DNA of 22,500 bases, from assembly GCA_963170055.1 (NCBI GenBank), contig CAUJGJ010000431.1, positions 207,201-229,700 on the forward strand. The letters are read 5' to 3'. The first letter of the stretch is position 1. The number at the start of each line of letters is the position of its first letter. The DNA comes from Halisarca cf. caerulea. Lineage: Eukaryota > Porifera > Demospongiae > Chondrillida > Halisarcidae. The notes below the pieces were generated by a model. It made no database searches, was not told the DNA's origin, and was given only the letters and a program-made list of their open reading frames with translations. A program made the position numbers and the translations under genes. This document shows positions 1-9,096 of this stretch, in pieces.

Positions 1-3000
1 GAAATCCCCCTATCAGAGCAGGTAGAAAGAGCCTACCACCTGGCCCTCTCTGGTCTGCTGGCTGAGGACATCTACAACTTTGGAGAGTTGGTGAGTCTGT
101 GATGCTGTGGGCTGAAAGGTCACTAGGACAAACAATCCAAATGGCTACAGATGCCTCACCTCCTGTGTCATCTATTCTTGAACACTACATTCTTCTTTGT
201 TAGAGTTAGTACACACAGACCTCTCCAGACGAGCACACACAGACCTCTCCAGACGAGCACACACACAGACCTCTCCAGACGAGCACACACACAGACCTCT
301 CCAGACAAGCACACACAAAGACCTCTCCAGACGTGCTCACACACAGACCTCTCCAGACGAGCACACACACAGACCTCTCCAAATGAATACACACACAGAC
401 CTCTCCAGACGAGTACACACACAAACCTCTCCAGACGAGCACACACACAGACCTCTCCAGACGAGTACACACACAAACCTCTCCAGACAAGCACACACAA
501 AGACCTCTCCAGACGTGCTCACACACAAACCTCTCCAGACGAGCACACACACAGACCTCTCCAGACGAGTACACACACAAACCTCTCCAGGCGAGTACAC
601 ACACAGACCTCTCCAGACGAGTATGCACACAGACCTCTCCAGACGAGTACACACACAGACCTCTCCAGACGAGTACAAACACTGCTTCTTTCTCCTCAGC
701 TGGCGCATCCCATACTGGACTCTCTCAGGAACACAGACAAGCAGTGGCTAGTGGACCTCCTGTTGGCCTTCAACACAGGTGTGGGTGTGGGTGTGGGTGT
801 GGGTGTGAGTGTGGGTGTGGGTGTGAGTGTGGATGTGAGTGTGGCTGTGGGTGTGACTGTGGGTGTGAGACACTATACGGTGGTAATGACCATCTTAGTA
901 ACTAGACGTTCAATGTCATGTATGAGATGTAACTCATTGTAAGTTTGGTCTGTTGTCAGGTGATTTGATGAAGATGAAGGGATTGGAGGGGTCTTGGAAG
1001 CTGCAGGTTGGTTGTCATGGTGATGGGTAATGTGCACTTTGTTATGTGTCTCGTGTTGTGGGTGTAGCCTGATCTCCGTGACAACGAGAGCAAGCTTAAC
1101 CAGAAGATCCGACTGCTATCACTGATGAATGTAAGTTTGTGGACCATGTTCCACCAACCAGGGGAGGAGCTTGTCATGGTTGTGGACCATGTTCCACCAA
1201 CCAGGGGAGGAGCTTGTCATGGTTGTGGACCATGTTCCACCAACCAGGGGAGGAGCTTGTCATGGTTGTGGACCATGTTCCACCAACCAGGGGAGGAGCT
1301 TGTCATGGTTGTGGACCATGTTCCACCAACCAGGGGAGGAGCTTATCATGGTTGTGGACCATGTTCCACCAACCAGGGGAGGAGCTTGTCATGGTTGTGG
1401 ACCATGTTCCACCAACCAGGGGAGGAGCTTGTCATGGTTGTGGACCATGTTCCACCAACCAGGGGCGGAGCTTGTCATGGTTGTCTTTATTTCACTCATA
1501 CATGATTTCATTGTGTCTGTTCCACCCCCAACCCCTCTCCCATCCTTCACCTCACCTTCCCTCCCCCTCCCTCACCTCACATGCACCTTCTCTCCCCTTC
1601 CCTCCCTTCCTCAGCTCCCCTCCCCTCTCTTCCCTCCCCTCCACTCCCTTCCCTCCCCCAGCGCACCTCCCCTTTCCTCCCTCCCTCAGCTCCCCTCCCC
1701 TCCACTCCCTCCCCTCTCCTTCCTCCCCTCCCTCAGCTCACCTTCCCTACCCCTCCCTCACCTCACATGCACCTTCCCTCCCCCTCCCCTCCCTCCCTCA
1801 GCTCCCCTCCCCTCCCCCAGCTCATTCTTAGGCGCTTATCCTGGTTTCTTCCTCGTTCCCTTCTTATCCTCTTCTTAAAATCTTATGTTTTCCCTATTTT
1901 TGACTACTGCGATGTAGTCTGGAACAGCTGCTCGAAGAAGGATTCCGATCGTCTCCAATCACTCCTAAATTATGGCTGCAGAATTGTCCTGCAGAAACCT
2001 CGGTATAGCTCTGCATCTCAAATAAGAAATGAACTAGGACTCTCAACTCTTGAATCTCGTAGAAAACTCCATCTTCTCCAAGTCATGTACAACTGTCTCT
2101 CTTCCCGTGCTCCATCCTGCCTGTCTACTCTTTTCCGACTTCCCTCGCATGATCACTACACTCGCTCCTCATGCTTAATAAATCTTCCCTCCGTCAAGTC
2201 TTCATTTGGGCAAAGAGCCTTCAGCTTTTCTGGTGTTTCATTATGGCGTTCCATACCTACATCTGTGCGCATGGCCGAATCCTCATCAATATTCTCAAGG
2301 CTTGTATTTGATATTCTGAATAATTAAATATTCATTTTCTTGCATTTATGTCTTATTTTAATTTTCCAATACTCACATTTTGTAACTTTAACTGGAAAAC
2401 TCTTTATTGCATGTCTTTTACATCATTGGCTGACTTAACCTTATATTCATTGCCTTGAATTTTGACTTGTTCATTTTCCAATTTCACTCAATCCACCATT
2501 TTTTAACTACCTAATCTTGCATTTATTTATTTACTTATTTATTTATTTATTTATTTTCCATTCACTCCTCACATACCTATCCCCCTTTTTTACTCCCTGT
2601 ATCTTTTCCTTGTGTTTCTGGGTGCCTAGTATAGTAGTCTTTTGGCTAAAGGCCTCCCCAGGTTAAATAAGCTTCCATAACCATAACCATAACCATTCTC
2701 CCCTTCCCTCTCTCCCTCAGCTCACCTTCACTCATCCTGCTAACGAGAGGACCATATCCTTCCCCACCATCGCCCACACAGCCGACCTACCCACATCTGA
2801 TGTTGAACTACTTGTGATGAAGGCACTGTCACTGGGACTTGTGAGAGGTGAGGGTGTGATGGTGTGCTGTTGGTGAAGTGTGGAGAGATGTGAGGGTGTG
2901 ATGGTGTGCTGTTGGTGCAGAAAGATGTGAGGATGTTCGGTTATTTTTTCTTCCCACCTCAGGTACCATAGACGAGGTGGCTCAGGAGGTACACATGACT

Positions 3001-3678
3001 TGGGTGCAGCCCAGAGTGCTCAATGTAGAACAGGTGAGGGAGAGAGAGAGAGCACTGAGAGTCACTCACATATGTGCGTGCGTTCACACATCTTTCATTG
3101 TGTGTCTGCGGTTGTTGGGTGCTGAGCAGCTAGTGAGTGATGCAGCGTTCACAGACTTCACAAGGTTGGGAGGTCATTTGTGTGTACTCTAGTGCAAGTA
3201 TGATCGGAAGGCATTGGGAATGCTTGGCAGTGTAAACGAACAAGAATCCCATTCCCGAGGGTGTACGGAGGGTGTACGGAGGGTGTACGGCAGCCATTCT
3301 TGTTTGCATTTATTGTATTATTTTTTCTGTAAAAGTATCTGTGACTAATTCTGTATTGAACTTTCTGTTAGTTAATGGAGAGTGTTCTTGTTGTGTAATA
3401 GTTGTGTGTTAACCGGTTTGTATTGTTTTTGCAAATATTTCTGTCCCTCCCCCACACACCCCACCCCGTGTAAACTGATGTATGTTTATAATATTGTCAT
3501 TATTCCTGGTCCCGCCCCCTGCCCCTCCAGGTTGTAGTAGTTATTATTCCTGGCCCCGCCCCTGCCCCTTCAGGTTGTGGTATCGTTATTTTCCTAGTCC
3601 CGCCCCCTGCCCCTTCAGGTTGTGGTATTGTTTTATTCCTAGTCCTTTTGGTCCCACCCCCCTGCCCCTCCAGGTTGT

Positions 3679-3772
<94 letters not shown>

Positions 3773-4004
3773 ATTATTTCTGGTCCCACCCCCTGCCCCT
3801 CCAGGTTGTGGTATAGTTATTATTCCTGATCCCGCCCCCAGTCCGTACAGGTTGTGGTATTATTATTCCTGGTCCCACCCCCTGCCCCTACAGGTTGGCA
3901 TGCTACATCAGAAGATGGGTCAGTGGTCCAAGTCAGTCAACAGTACAGTCAACCATGTCCAGCTGCAGGCTAAAGATCTCATCAGCTCACAAGCTACCTT
4001 CTGA
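1..4004 (+). CDS. PSMD13: 26S proteasome non-ATPase regulatory subunit 13 (Rpn9), 3' seven exons
   Basis: This is the C-terminal half of the proteasome lid subunit Rpn9/PSMD13, a PCI-domain scaffold protein of the 19S regulatory particle. Exons read by eye with GT-AG borders are 1-90, 700-778, 960-1006, 1068-1130, 2721-2847, 2963-3033 and 3894-4004 (TGA at 4002-4004). Together they give 195 residues, against about 376 in the human protein, so the N-terminal half lies left of the window. Diagnostic stretches are [52 protein letters not shown] and [15 protein letters not shown], which follow the human protein closely through the winged-helix part of the PCI domain. The 47-bp exon 960-1006 was found by phase: it supplies the 15 residues the family has between FNTG and PDL. 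The last exon encodes the usual C-terminal helix. The gene converges on kelch gene A. Its introns are repeat-rich, which hides it from simple ORF calling. The gene identity is very secure; exon borders are secure except for possible alternative acceptors before the last exon. Confidence 0.96.
205..678. repeat. 24-26 bp minisatellite in PSMD13 intron 1
   Basis: About 18 tandem copies of a unit with the core cctctccagacgagcacac, followed by a variable (ac)n run, fill most of the intron between the first two visible exons. Unit length varies from 24 to 26 because the ac run changes length. Long ORFs on both strands here are by-products of the repeat. Copies differ mainly by cgag/caag/cgtg and ga/aa changes. 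Confidence 0.93.
779..875. repeat. GT-rich simple repeat at a donor site, PSMD13 intron 2
   Basis: A gtgtgg/gtgtga hexamer-like array begins exactly at the donor after position 778, so the splice donor GTGTGG is itself the first repeat unit. Several neighbouring units look like equivalent donors; phase and homology choose 778. Confidence 0.85.
1136..1484. repeat. 43-bp minisatellite, eight copies, PSMD13 intron 4
   Basis: The motif ggaccatgttccaccaac recurs at 1141, 1184, 1227, 1270, 1313, 1356, 1399 and 1442, exactly 43 bp apart. Copies are nearly identical; single changes include ttgtcatg to ttatcatg and ggggagg to ggggcgg. The array starts immediately after the donor of the exon ending at 1130. 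Because 43 is not a multiple of three, the ORFs across it cycle through three reading phases of one sequence and are not genes. Confidence 0.96.
1525..1822 (+). repeat. Polypyrimidine tract array with repeated acceptor-like sites, PSMD13 intron 4
   Basis: A nearly pure C/T stretch with imperfect repeats of ctccctcagctc and cctcacatgcaccttc. Pyrimidine runs followed by CAG end at 1614, 1661, 1689, 1736, 1801 and 1820. The true acceptor of the exon at 2721 has the same context (tctccctcag then ctcaccttc), and the copy at 1737 even carries the first nine exon bases. The array probably arose by tandem duplication of the original 3' splice site. Confidence 0.8.
1823..2699 (+). mobile_element. 5'-truncated non-LTR retrotransposon (LINE) remnant with reverse transcriptase C-terminus
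   Basis: An open frame from about 1821 to the TAA at 2325-2327 encodes the end of a LINE reverse transcriptase and the following region, with the typical [11 protein letters not shown] motif, then [14 protein letters not shown] and [11 protein letters not shown]. It lies in the sense orientation inside PSMD13 intron 4. Downstream is an AT-rich 3' UTR with an (ATTT)n run near 2525-2565, ending in a short cataac-type tandem tail at 2675-2696 as in L2/CR1-like LINEs. The upstream polymerase core is absent, so the copy is 5' truncated and dead. The hexamer cattct at 1823-1828 and 2694-2699 is a possible but weak target-site duplication. The frame is intact over about 165 residues, which suggests fairly recent insertion. 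The exact clade is not certain. Confidence 0.85.
3505..3893 (+). repeat. Tandem array of 3' splice-site-like units, PSMD13 intron 6
   Basis: A unit of about 43-46 bp with the core cctgcccctccaggttgtgg is repeated up to the last PSMD13 exon. Pyrimidine tract plus CAG|GTTG occurs with CAG ending at 3530, 3573, 3618, 3673, 3804 and 3850, and finally at the real acceptor 3893. Between the fourth and fifth copies a (TA)n run has expanded. Homology of the downstream peptide and the reading phase favour 3893 as the functional acceptor. Confidence 0.88.
3681..3772. repeat. (TA)n microsatellite
   Basis: About 90 bp of alternating TA with one tgta interruption, nested in the intron 6 acceptor array. 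It probably expanded from the gtggtata end of one unit. Confidence 0.97.
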
Positions 4005-4342
4005 CCTCATCACTCACACCACCTCATATGTGCATGTACACACGTGGACCTCTTCAAGTTTGCACATTTGGTATCAAATGATAATTATCGGCATTAGTTG
4101 TGTGTCAAATGTACACGTGATGGATACCAACGTGCTAGCATTGCACTCATCATTACTTTGCACCAAATGTTATAAACGTTTCTGTTTGTTAAAATGTTGT
4201 CACAGGCAGTAGCAATCTGTGTACTTTTTAAGTTACCTGTGCATGAACCTGCCTCCATGCACCCTGCCCTGTACGGCACACCTCTACACACGTGTGGTGA
4301 ACAGCACAGTGTACTCGTGTGGTATGTACGCGTGCGCACGCA
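4005..4342 (+). other. PSMD13 3' flank / presumed 3' UTR
   Basis: Non-coding sequence after the PSMD13 stop. I see no AATAAA hexamer and no conserved ORF. Short ORFs here do not resemble any protein and run into the following CA repeat. Confidence 0.5.
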
Positions 4343-4343
4343 G

Positions 4344-4379
<36 letters not shown>

Positions 4380-4485
4380 CTGGCCTGCTACGACTGTCCC
4401 ATGCACGTACGCGCTGGGGGTCCCTCCCCTTCCTCGCCCCCCGGTGCATACATGGGACAGTCGTAGCAGGCCAGACTCACACCCA

Positions 4486-4516
<31 letters not shown>
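4343..4516. repeat. Perfect 27-bp inverted repeat inside two CA microsatellites
   Basis: Positions 4377-4403 are the exact reverse complement of 4451-4477 (arm begins agtctggcctgctacgac), with a 47-bp GC-rich spacer. (CA)n runs flank it at about 4343-4375 and 4479-4516, both in the same orientation. The element lies between the convergent ends of PSMD13 and kelch gene A. It could be a small fold-back element, a microsatellite-associated inversion/duplication, or a hairpin RNA source. No ORF is convincing here. Confidence 0.92.
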
Positions 4517-4595
4517 GTATATACACACAGATACAGTTAACTGAATATACATGTATAATATACTAATTATTTGGTCCAAGACAACATACAGAAAC

Positions 4596-5561
4596 TCAAA
4601 AGTAGTAAAGTTCACAAGTGTTCAGTGATGACTGGAGAATGTTCTGATGATCTGTACAACAACCAAGTACTAAGAAAGATGAGCTACTAACTGACAACAA
4701 ACATGGTCTACAACAAGCTACACTACAGTGTCCAACATTGGACCATTTGTTTGCACTTGAGTCAAAAACTGAAATAACTGAGGATGAAATATTGAAGCCA
4801 TAACAACCACCCACCACTAGCGGATGATGACTGGTTGGCAATAATCTTGAAGGATGATAAAATGGAGTGTTCTCTACTTCTATCCACTGGCATTGTGGTG
4901 GGTTGTCTTGTATGTGTTGCTCGGCAACAGACTGCTCAAGGAGGTCCAGAGACAACTTGAAGACTCTTTTCTCTGCACGGTCATCACAATCCTTACCACA
5001 TGCAATGTAAAGATGGCCATCACAAGTTGCTGTACTCATTGCTTGCATTGGACGTGGGAGTTTGAGGAGAGGGGATGTCGTCCACTGAAGAGTGGCTGTG
5101 TGGAGGACATCAACTGTGCTGAGGAGTGTCCCATCACTGCCCTGTCCACCAAGTACTGCAACTACACTACTGGTCTGAACTACACCAGGTCGCCAGCGTG
5201 GTGTAGGCATTGAAGGTATGGTGTTCCTCCATTCCTTATTCTCCTTATCCCATGACCAGACTTGATTGGTTACCTTCCTTGTTGATGCATCACATCCACC
5301 AATCAATGTGAGGTGTCCATTAATGACTGCAGCCTCACTCCAGACAACTGGAACTGGTGGTAAAATGCTCCATGTTGCTGTTTCCAGGTCAAAAGACTGC
5401 ACTAAGTGTTCTGATTTCCAATCTGGGCCATGTCCTCCAGAAACATACAGTGTTCTTCCAATTCTTGTTACAGTTGCCCAGTATATTGGTATAGGTAGAT
5501 TGGGTAGTTTGAGAGAGTGCAGTGTTGAGTTGTCTTGTAAGAGTTGCTCACTTCTGAAGAT
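4596..5561 (-). CDS. Kelch-propeller exon of kinase-kelch gene A
   Basis: This is the predicted last coding exon (about 321 aa) of a gene whose kinase part is at 10223-9097. It encodes about six kelch blades, each with a hydrophobic strand, a diglycine and a later Trp: TLYVSGG, LTLIGG, VAVLGG, LYIACG, PLVVGG, FLVLGC. TGA is at 4598-4596. I start the exon at 5561, after CCCTCCCACTACAG on the minus strand, which gives IFRSEQLLQDN in phase 0, matching the phase-0 end of the kinase part. An upstream in-frame ATG exists (to 5606) but is not conserved in the paralogues, so it is probably intronic. Compared with B and C, blade 6 has lost its second glycine (LGCC instead of LGGY) and blade 4 is ACGKDCDD. 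The propeller probably binds a protein or ligand. A stand-alone kelch gene is the alternative reading. Confidence 0.85.
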   Translation of the reverse strand: MFRSEQLLQDNSTLHSLKLPNLPIPIYWATVTRIGRTLYVSGGHGPDWKSEHLVQSFDLETATWSILPPVPVVWSEAAVINGHLTLIGGCDASTRKVTNQVWSWDKENKEWRNTIPSMPTPRWRPGVVQTSSVVAVLGGQGSDGTLLSTVDVLHTATLQWTTSPLLKLPRPMQAMSTATCDGHLYIACGKDCDDRAEKRVFKLSLDLLEQSVAEQHIQDNPPQCQWIEVENTPFYHPSRLLPTSHHPLVVGGCYGFNISSSVISVFDSSANKWSNVGHCSVACCRPCLLSVSSSSFLVLGCCTDHQNILQSSLNTCELYYF

Positions 5562-6544
5562 CTGTAGTGGGAGGGAATCAAAAATCACCATGGCAACTGG
5601 CACCATGTGTGGGCAGCCTTTATATATATCCTAAATTGGGAAATATTCACAAACAGTAAATTTCGTGAATTGGGTTAAATCTGTTAGGTAGAAAAAATCC
5701 CCACCAAAATTTCGCAAGTCTCACCATAGATTGTCTATACCTATACTTTGGAACGTGTGCAGAGATATTCGAATTCATTATTGTGAGTGGAGTCATATTA
5801 TAAAAAATGCAAATATTATTGGTTGCCAAATTTCCCAATTTAAGGTATACCACACCCATTTCACATCGGTTACATTCATTTTATACAATCCGTAAACCAC
5901 AACACTTGTGGTTTCAAATAGTAACGAAATAACTTCTACCGTGGCTTATCCGGAACTTGCACCACTATGTAGTCAACTGTTCACTGGCAAGTTAATCGCA
6001 GTATCCGCCAAGTTTGATAGCTGCTTAGTTACGTACACAATTTTTCCACGCCAATGGAGAGAATTTCTACATGTGGAGTGTTTTGATAATGATTCTGTGA
6101 GATATGACAGGAAGGAGTTTTAGGAAAGATTATCAACGATTAGAAGAGTGGAAATGCCTGAGATTTCAATCAAAGTGGTCGCACATTTGGAAGGCAGTGA
6201 TCACGAAATTGGATGCCAATTTCCACCCAAGAACGAAATCTTTCTTCCGATTTAAGTTGGATAATTCTTTGCTTGATGTAGGTGAACGAAACCCTTTAGA
6301 ATTCTCTCTTCAATCAAATGCTAAAACCAAATTATATAGACATACATCGTATGCAATCCTATGTAACATACATGGCTTGCCATTTATTTCTTCCAGTTAA
6401 CAGATCACGGTTAGCTGTTTTCGGAATACATTAGCGGATAACGGTTGTAAATTTTTGGTTAGCGTTACTTTTCTATGATCCGTACTGTCAAAAGATGACA
6501 CAGACCCTGCTCAGCCCTAGGGTTAGGGTTACTATAATACGACC
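5562..6544. other. Gene A intron, proximal part, with unassigned ORFs
   Basis: No recognisable gene. The first 100 bp next to the kelch exon resemble the matching flank in module B. A palindrome made of AAACCACAA and its inverse sits at 5894-5914, preceded by ttttatacaatcc at 5879-5891; both recur upstream of kelch C. Two small plus-strand ORFs, 5908-6123 (71 aa) and 6104-6400 (98 aa), overlap by a few bases in different frames. They have more ordinary codon-like composition than their surroundings but match nothing I recognise; they could be pieces of a decayed element. A two-unit telomere-like agggttagggtta lies near 6520-6533. Confidence 0.35.
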
Positions 6545-6830
6545 TTCCACCTTTTGGTGCAAGCAGATCAGCAAGGCAAGCTGCCAGCCTACCTTGACAA
6601 GCAGATCCGCAAGGCAAGCTGCCAGCCTACCTTGACAAGCAGATCAGCAAGGCAAGCTTCCAGCCTACCTTGACAAGCAGATCAGCAAGGCAAGCTGCCA
6701 CCCTACCTTGACAAGCAGATCAGCAAGGCAAGCTGCCAGCCTACCTTGACAAGCAGATCAGCAAGGCAAGCTGCCAGCCTACCTTGACAAGCAGATCAGC
6801 AAGGCAAGCTGCCAGCCTACCTTGACATGT
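6545..6830. repeat. 38-bp minisatellite, seven copies, gene A intron
   Basis: The motif aagcagatcagcaaggcaag repeats at 6561, 6599, 6637, 6675, 6713, 6751 and 6789, exactly 38 bp apart. Copies differ by isolated single bases (cag to ccg, ctgcc to cttcc, cagcc to caccc). Confidence 0.96.
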
Positions 6831-7319
6831 ACAACACAACATACACAGGAGTCAAAGCATTTTCAATAGCAAGGCTCTTTGAGACGCTTCCTCTGTTCTT
6901 TAACCCCAAGAACAGAGCAAAACGTGCACACCAAGGCAGTTCATAAAGTGAAAACCTGATAGCAGTATTCGACCCTGAAGTGCAGTAGGTGGTATATTTT
7001 TCTCAAAAATATTTTCTCAAAAGGAGATTGTTGCTTTTCCATAGTTGTATGTGAATGAAATCCTCCATCCTCCGTTCCAGCGCCAGTATCATGGCAGATG
7101 TAATTCTACCCACAAAAGCCAACGTACAGTCCAGTACTGCACCATTGGATTCAGCTATGTCACATCCGCTCCGCCTGCTAGATCAATGGAGTAGGACCAT
7201 GAAGCAAACCGTGCAGCTAATGGTATGCTGTTTCTGTTTATTTCGTTTATTCTTTGGGTTTGGGTCTATAAGGCAAGATTGCAATTATCGCGTATCCTGA
7301 AATGCCACAAATGAACACG
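6831..7319. other. Gene A intron, unique sequence with a small hairpin and one short ORF
   Basis: A 10-bp perfect stem with a 7-nt loop (ctctgttctt, taacccc, aagaacagag) lies at 6891-6917. A plus-strand ORF at 7055-7300 (81 aa) is followed by a gtatgc donor-like site, but matches no family I know. Nothing else stands out. Confidence 0.35.
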
Positions 7320-8333
7320 GGAAAGGGGTTGACCACGATGTGCGTGGGGAGGGGTTGACCATGATGTGCGTGGGGAGGGGTTGACCACGATGTGCGTGGG
7401 GAGGGGTTGACCACAATGTGTGCAGGGAGGGGTTAACACGATGTGCGTGGGGAGGGGTTAACACGATGTGCGTGGGGAGGGGTTAACACGATGTGCGTGG
7501 GGAGGGGTTGACCACGATGTGCGTGGGGAGGGGTTGACCACGATGTGTGTGGGGAGGGGTTGACCACGACGTGCGTGGGGACGGGTTGACCACGACGTGC
7601 GTGGGGAGGGGTTGACCACGATGTGCGTGGGGACTCTGGGGAGGGGTTGACCACGACGTGCGTGGGGAGGGGTTGACCACGACGTGCGTGGGGACTCTGG
7701 GGAGGGGTTGACCACAACGTGCGTGGGGAGGGGTTGACCACGACGTGCGTGGGGAGGGGTTGACCACGACGTGCGTGGGGAGGGGTTGACCACGACGTGC
7801 GTGGGGAGGGGTTGACCACGATGTGCGTGGGGACTCTGGGGAGGGGTTGACCACGACGTGCGTGGGGAGGGGTTGACCACGATGTGCATGGGGACTCTGG
7901 GGAGGGGTTGACCACAACGTGCGTGGGGAGGGGTTGACCACGACATGCGTGGGGAGGGGTTGACCACGACGTGCGTGGGGAGGGGTTGACCACGACGTGC
8001 GTGGGGAGGGGTTGACCACGATGTGCGTGGGGACTCTGGGGAGGGGTTGACCACAACGTGCGTGGGGAGGGGTTGACCACGACGTGCGTGGGGAGGGGTT
8101 GACCACGACGTGCGTGGGGAGGGGTTGACCACGACGTGCGTGGGGAGGGGTTGACCACGATGTGCGTGGGGACTCTGGGGAGGGGTTGACCACGACGTGC
8201 GTGGGGAGGGGTTGACCACGACGTGCGTGGGGACTCTGGGGAGGGGTTGACCACAACGTGCGTGGGGAGGGGTTGACCACGACGTGCGTGGGGAGGGGTT
8301 GACCACGATGTGCGTGAGGAGGGGTTGACCATG
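7320..8333. repeat. 26-bp minisatellite with 200-bp higher-order period, gene A intron
   Basis: About 1 kb of units of the form gaggggttgaccacgacgtg followed by cgtggg. A longer variant carrying ggactctgg appears near 7631, 7691, 7831, 7892, 8031, 8170 and 8231. The spacings alternate 61 and 139 bp (with one 139+139 step), so sets of units recur every 200 bp. Units at the left end are more diverged (gttaacacgatgtgc). All three minus-strand frames stay open over hundreds of codons because the unit has no stop in any phase; these are not genes. Confidence 0.96.
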
Positions 8334-9096
8334 CACGTAGTTACCCTGGTAGATGATTTCACTGTCAGCTGAAAAGCGTTACTCTTATAAATTCCGTTCA
8401 CTTATGAGTGTTCACAACGACACTGTATCATGAATAAATCAACTCACTGTTGTGATTATATGCTGTTTATAAAAAGTGTATTATATCATAATAAGTCTAA
8501 TACATGTAAATTTAGGATTTTCGTTCACGTACGAGTCTTTATACCAACCATAGTTGTTGCCGCACGGATCAACGGCCATTTTATTGTGACGTCGTGCGAC
8601 CACAAGTGTGGTTACAGCACACAGTAAGTACAGGAAGTAACACAACTACACATAGCAATGATAACATGCAGAGATAATGTATGGCATTGTTATTTAGTTA
8701 AGTGATTGGACGTCACATTACTCCGCCATTCTGTATTGTGTGTTTTGAAGACTCCCAACAGCTCTGTGGTCTACTATGTACTACTGTACTGCTATGGTCC
8801 TACTGTGTGCCTCCCCACCCTGCATGCCCATCTCAACCAATGATAATCTTAACTTGGTGAATTCTCTCGGTACAATGACCAGCAAAGTCTAGAGTGGTGT
8901 CACTGTACCTGAGACTATCAACACAGCCTCTAGGAGATAGTACAGAACAAATACTGTACAAACAATACTACATTTATACACCCAACATGGCCAGGTCCAG
9001 TCAATCCAGTGGTTGTAGGATGTGCACCAAACCACAGGAGGATTGAGTGAGGACAGATCAACACATGAAAAGACTAAGGAATGAAATGAGACTCAC
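8334..9096. other. Gene A intron, kinase-proximal part
   Basis: The portion from about 8940 to 9096 is homologous to the same position next to kinase B (about 14620-14777), including the block gtccagtcaatccagtggtt, so it is part of the duplicated module rather than coding. The rest shows no coding similarity. A palindrome accacaagtgtggtt is at 8599-8613 and TGACGTC-like sites occur near 8587 and 8710. Confidence 0.45.

Noticed and set aside
151..942. 263-aa plus-strand and several 110-184 aa ORFs through the 24-26 bp array
   Set aside because: They translate a minisatellite in PSMD13 intron 1 and overlap a real exon only in the wrong frame; the composition is purely repeat-derived.
1125..1878. 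126-235 aa ORFs across the 43-bp and pyrimidine arrays
   Set aside because: All are phases of one non-coding repeat plus a C/T tract; no independent coding support.
3482..3829. 115-aa ORF across the TA repeat and acceptor array
   Set aside because: Ile-Tyr run from (TA)n and repeat-derived Pro-rich ends; it is intronic.
4854..5213. Conserved 106-119 aa plus-strand ORFs antisense to each kelch exon (also 12606-12926 and 19763-20083)
   Set aside because: They are conserved only because they lie opposite a conserved kelch exon; residues are shadows of the kelch frame.
6515..6535. Telomere-like agggttagggtta
   Set aside because: Only about two units; too short to be an interstitial telomere array.
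7433..8401. 265-322 aa minus-strand ORFs rich in Pro, Thr, Ser and Val
   Set aside because: All three minus frames are open because the 26-bp unit lacks stops; it is a satellite inside an intron, not a protein gene.
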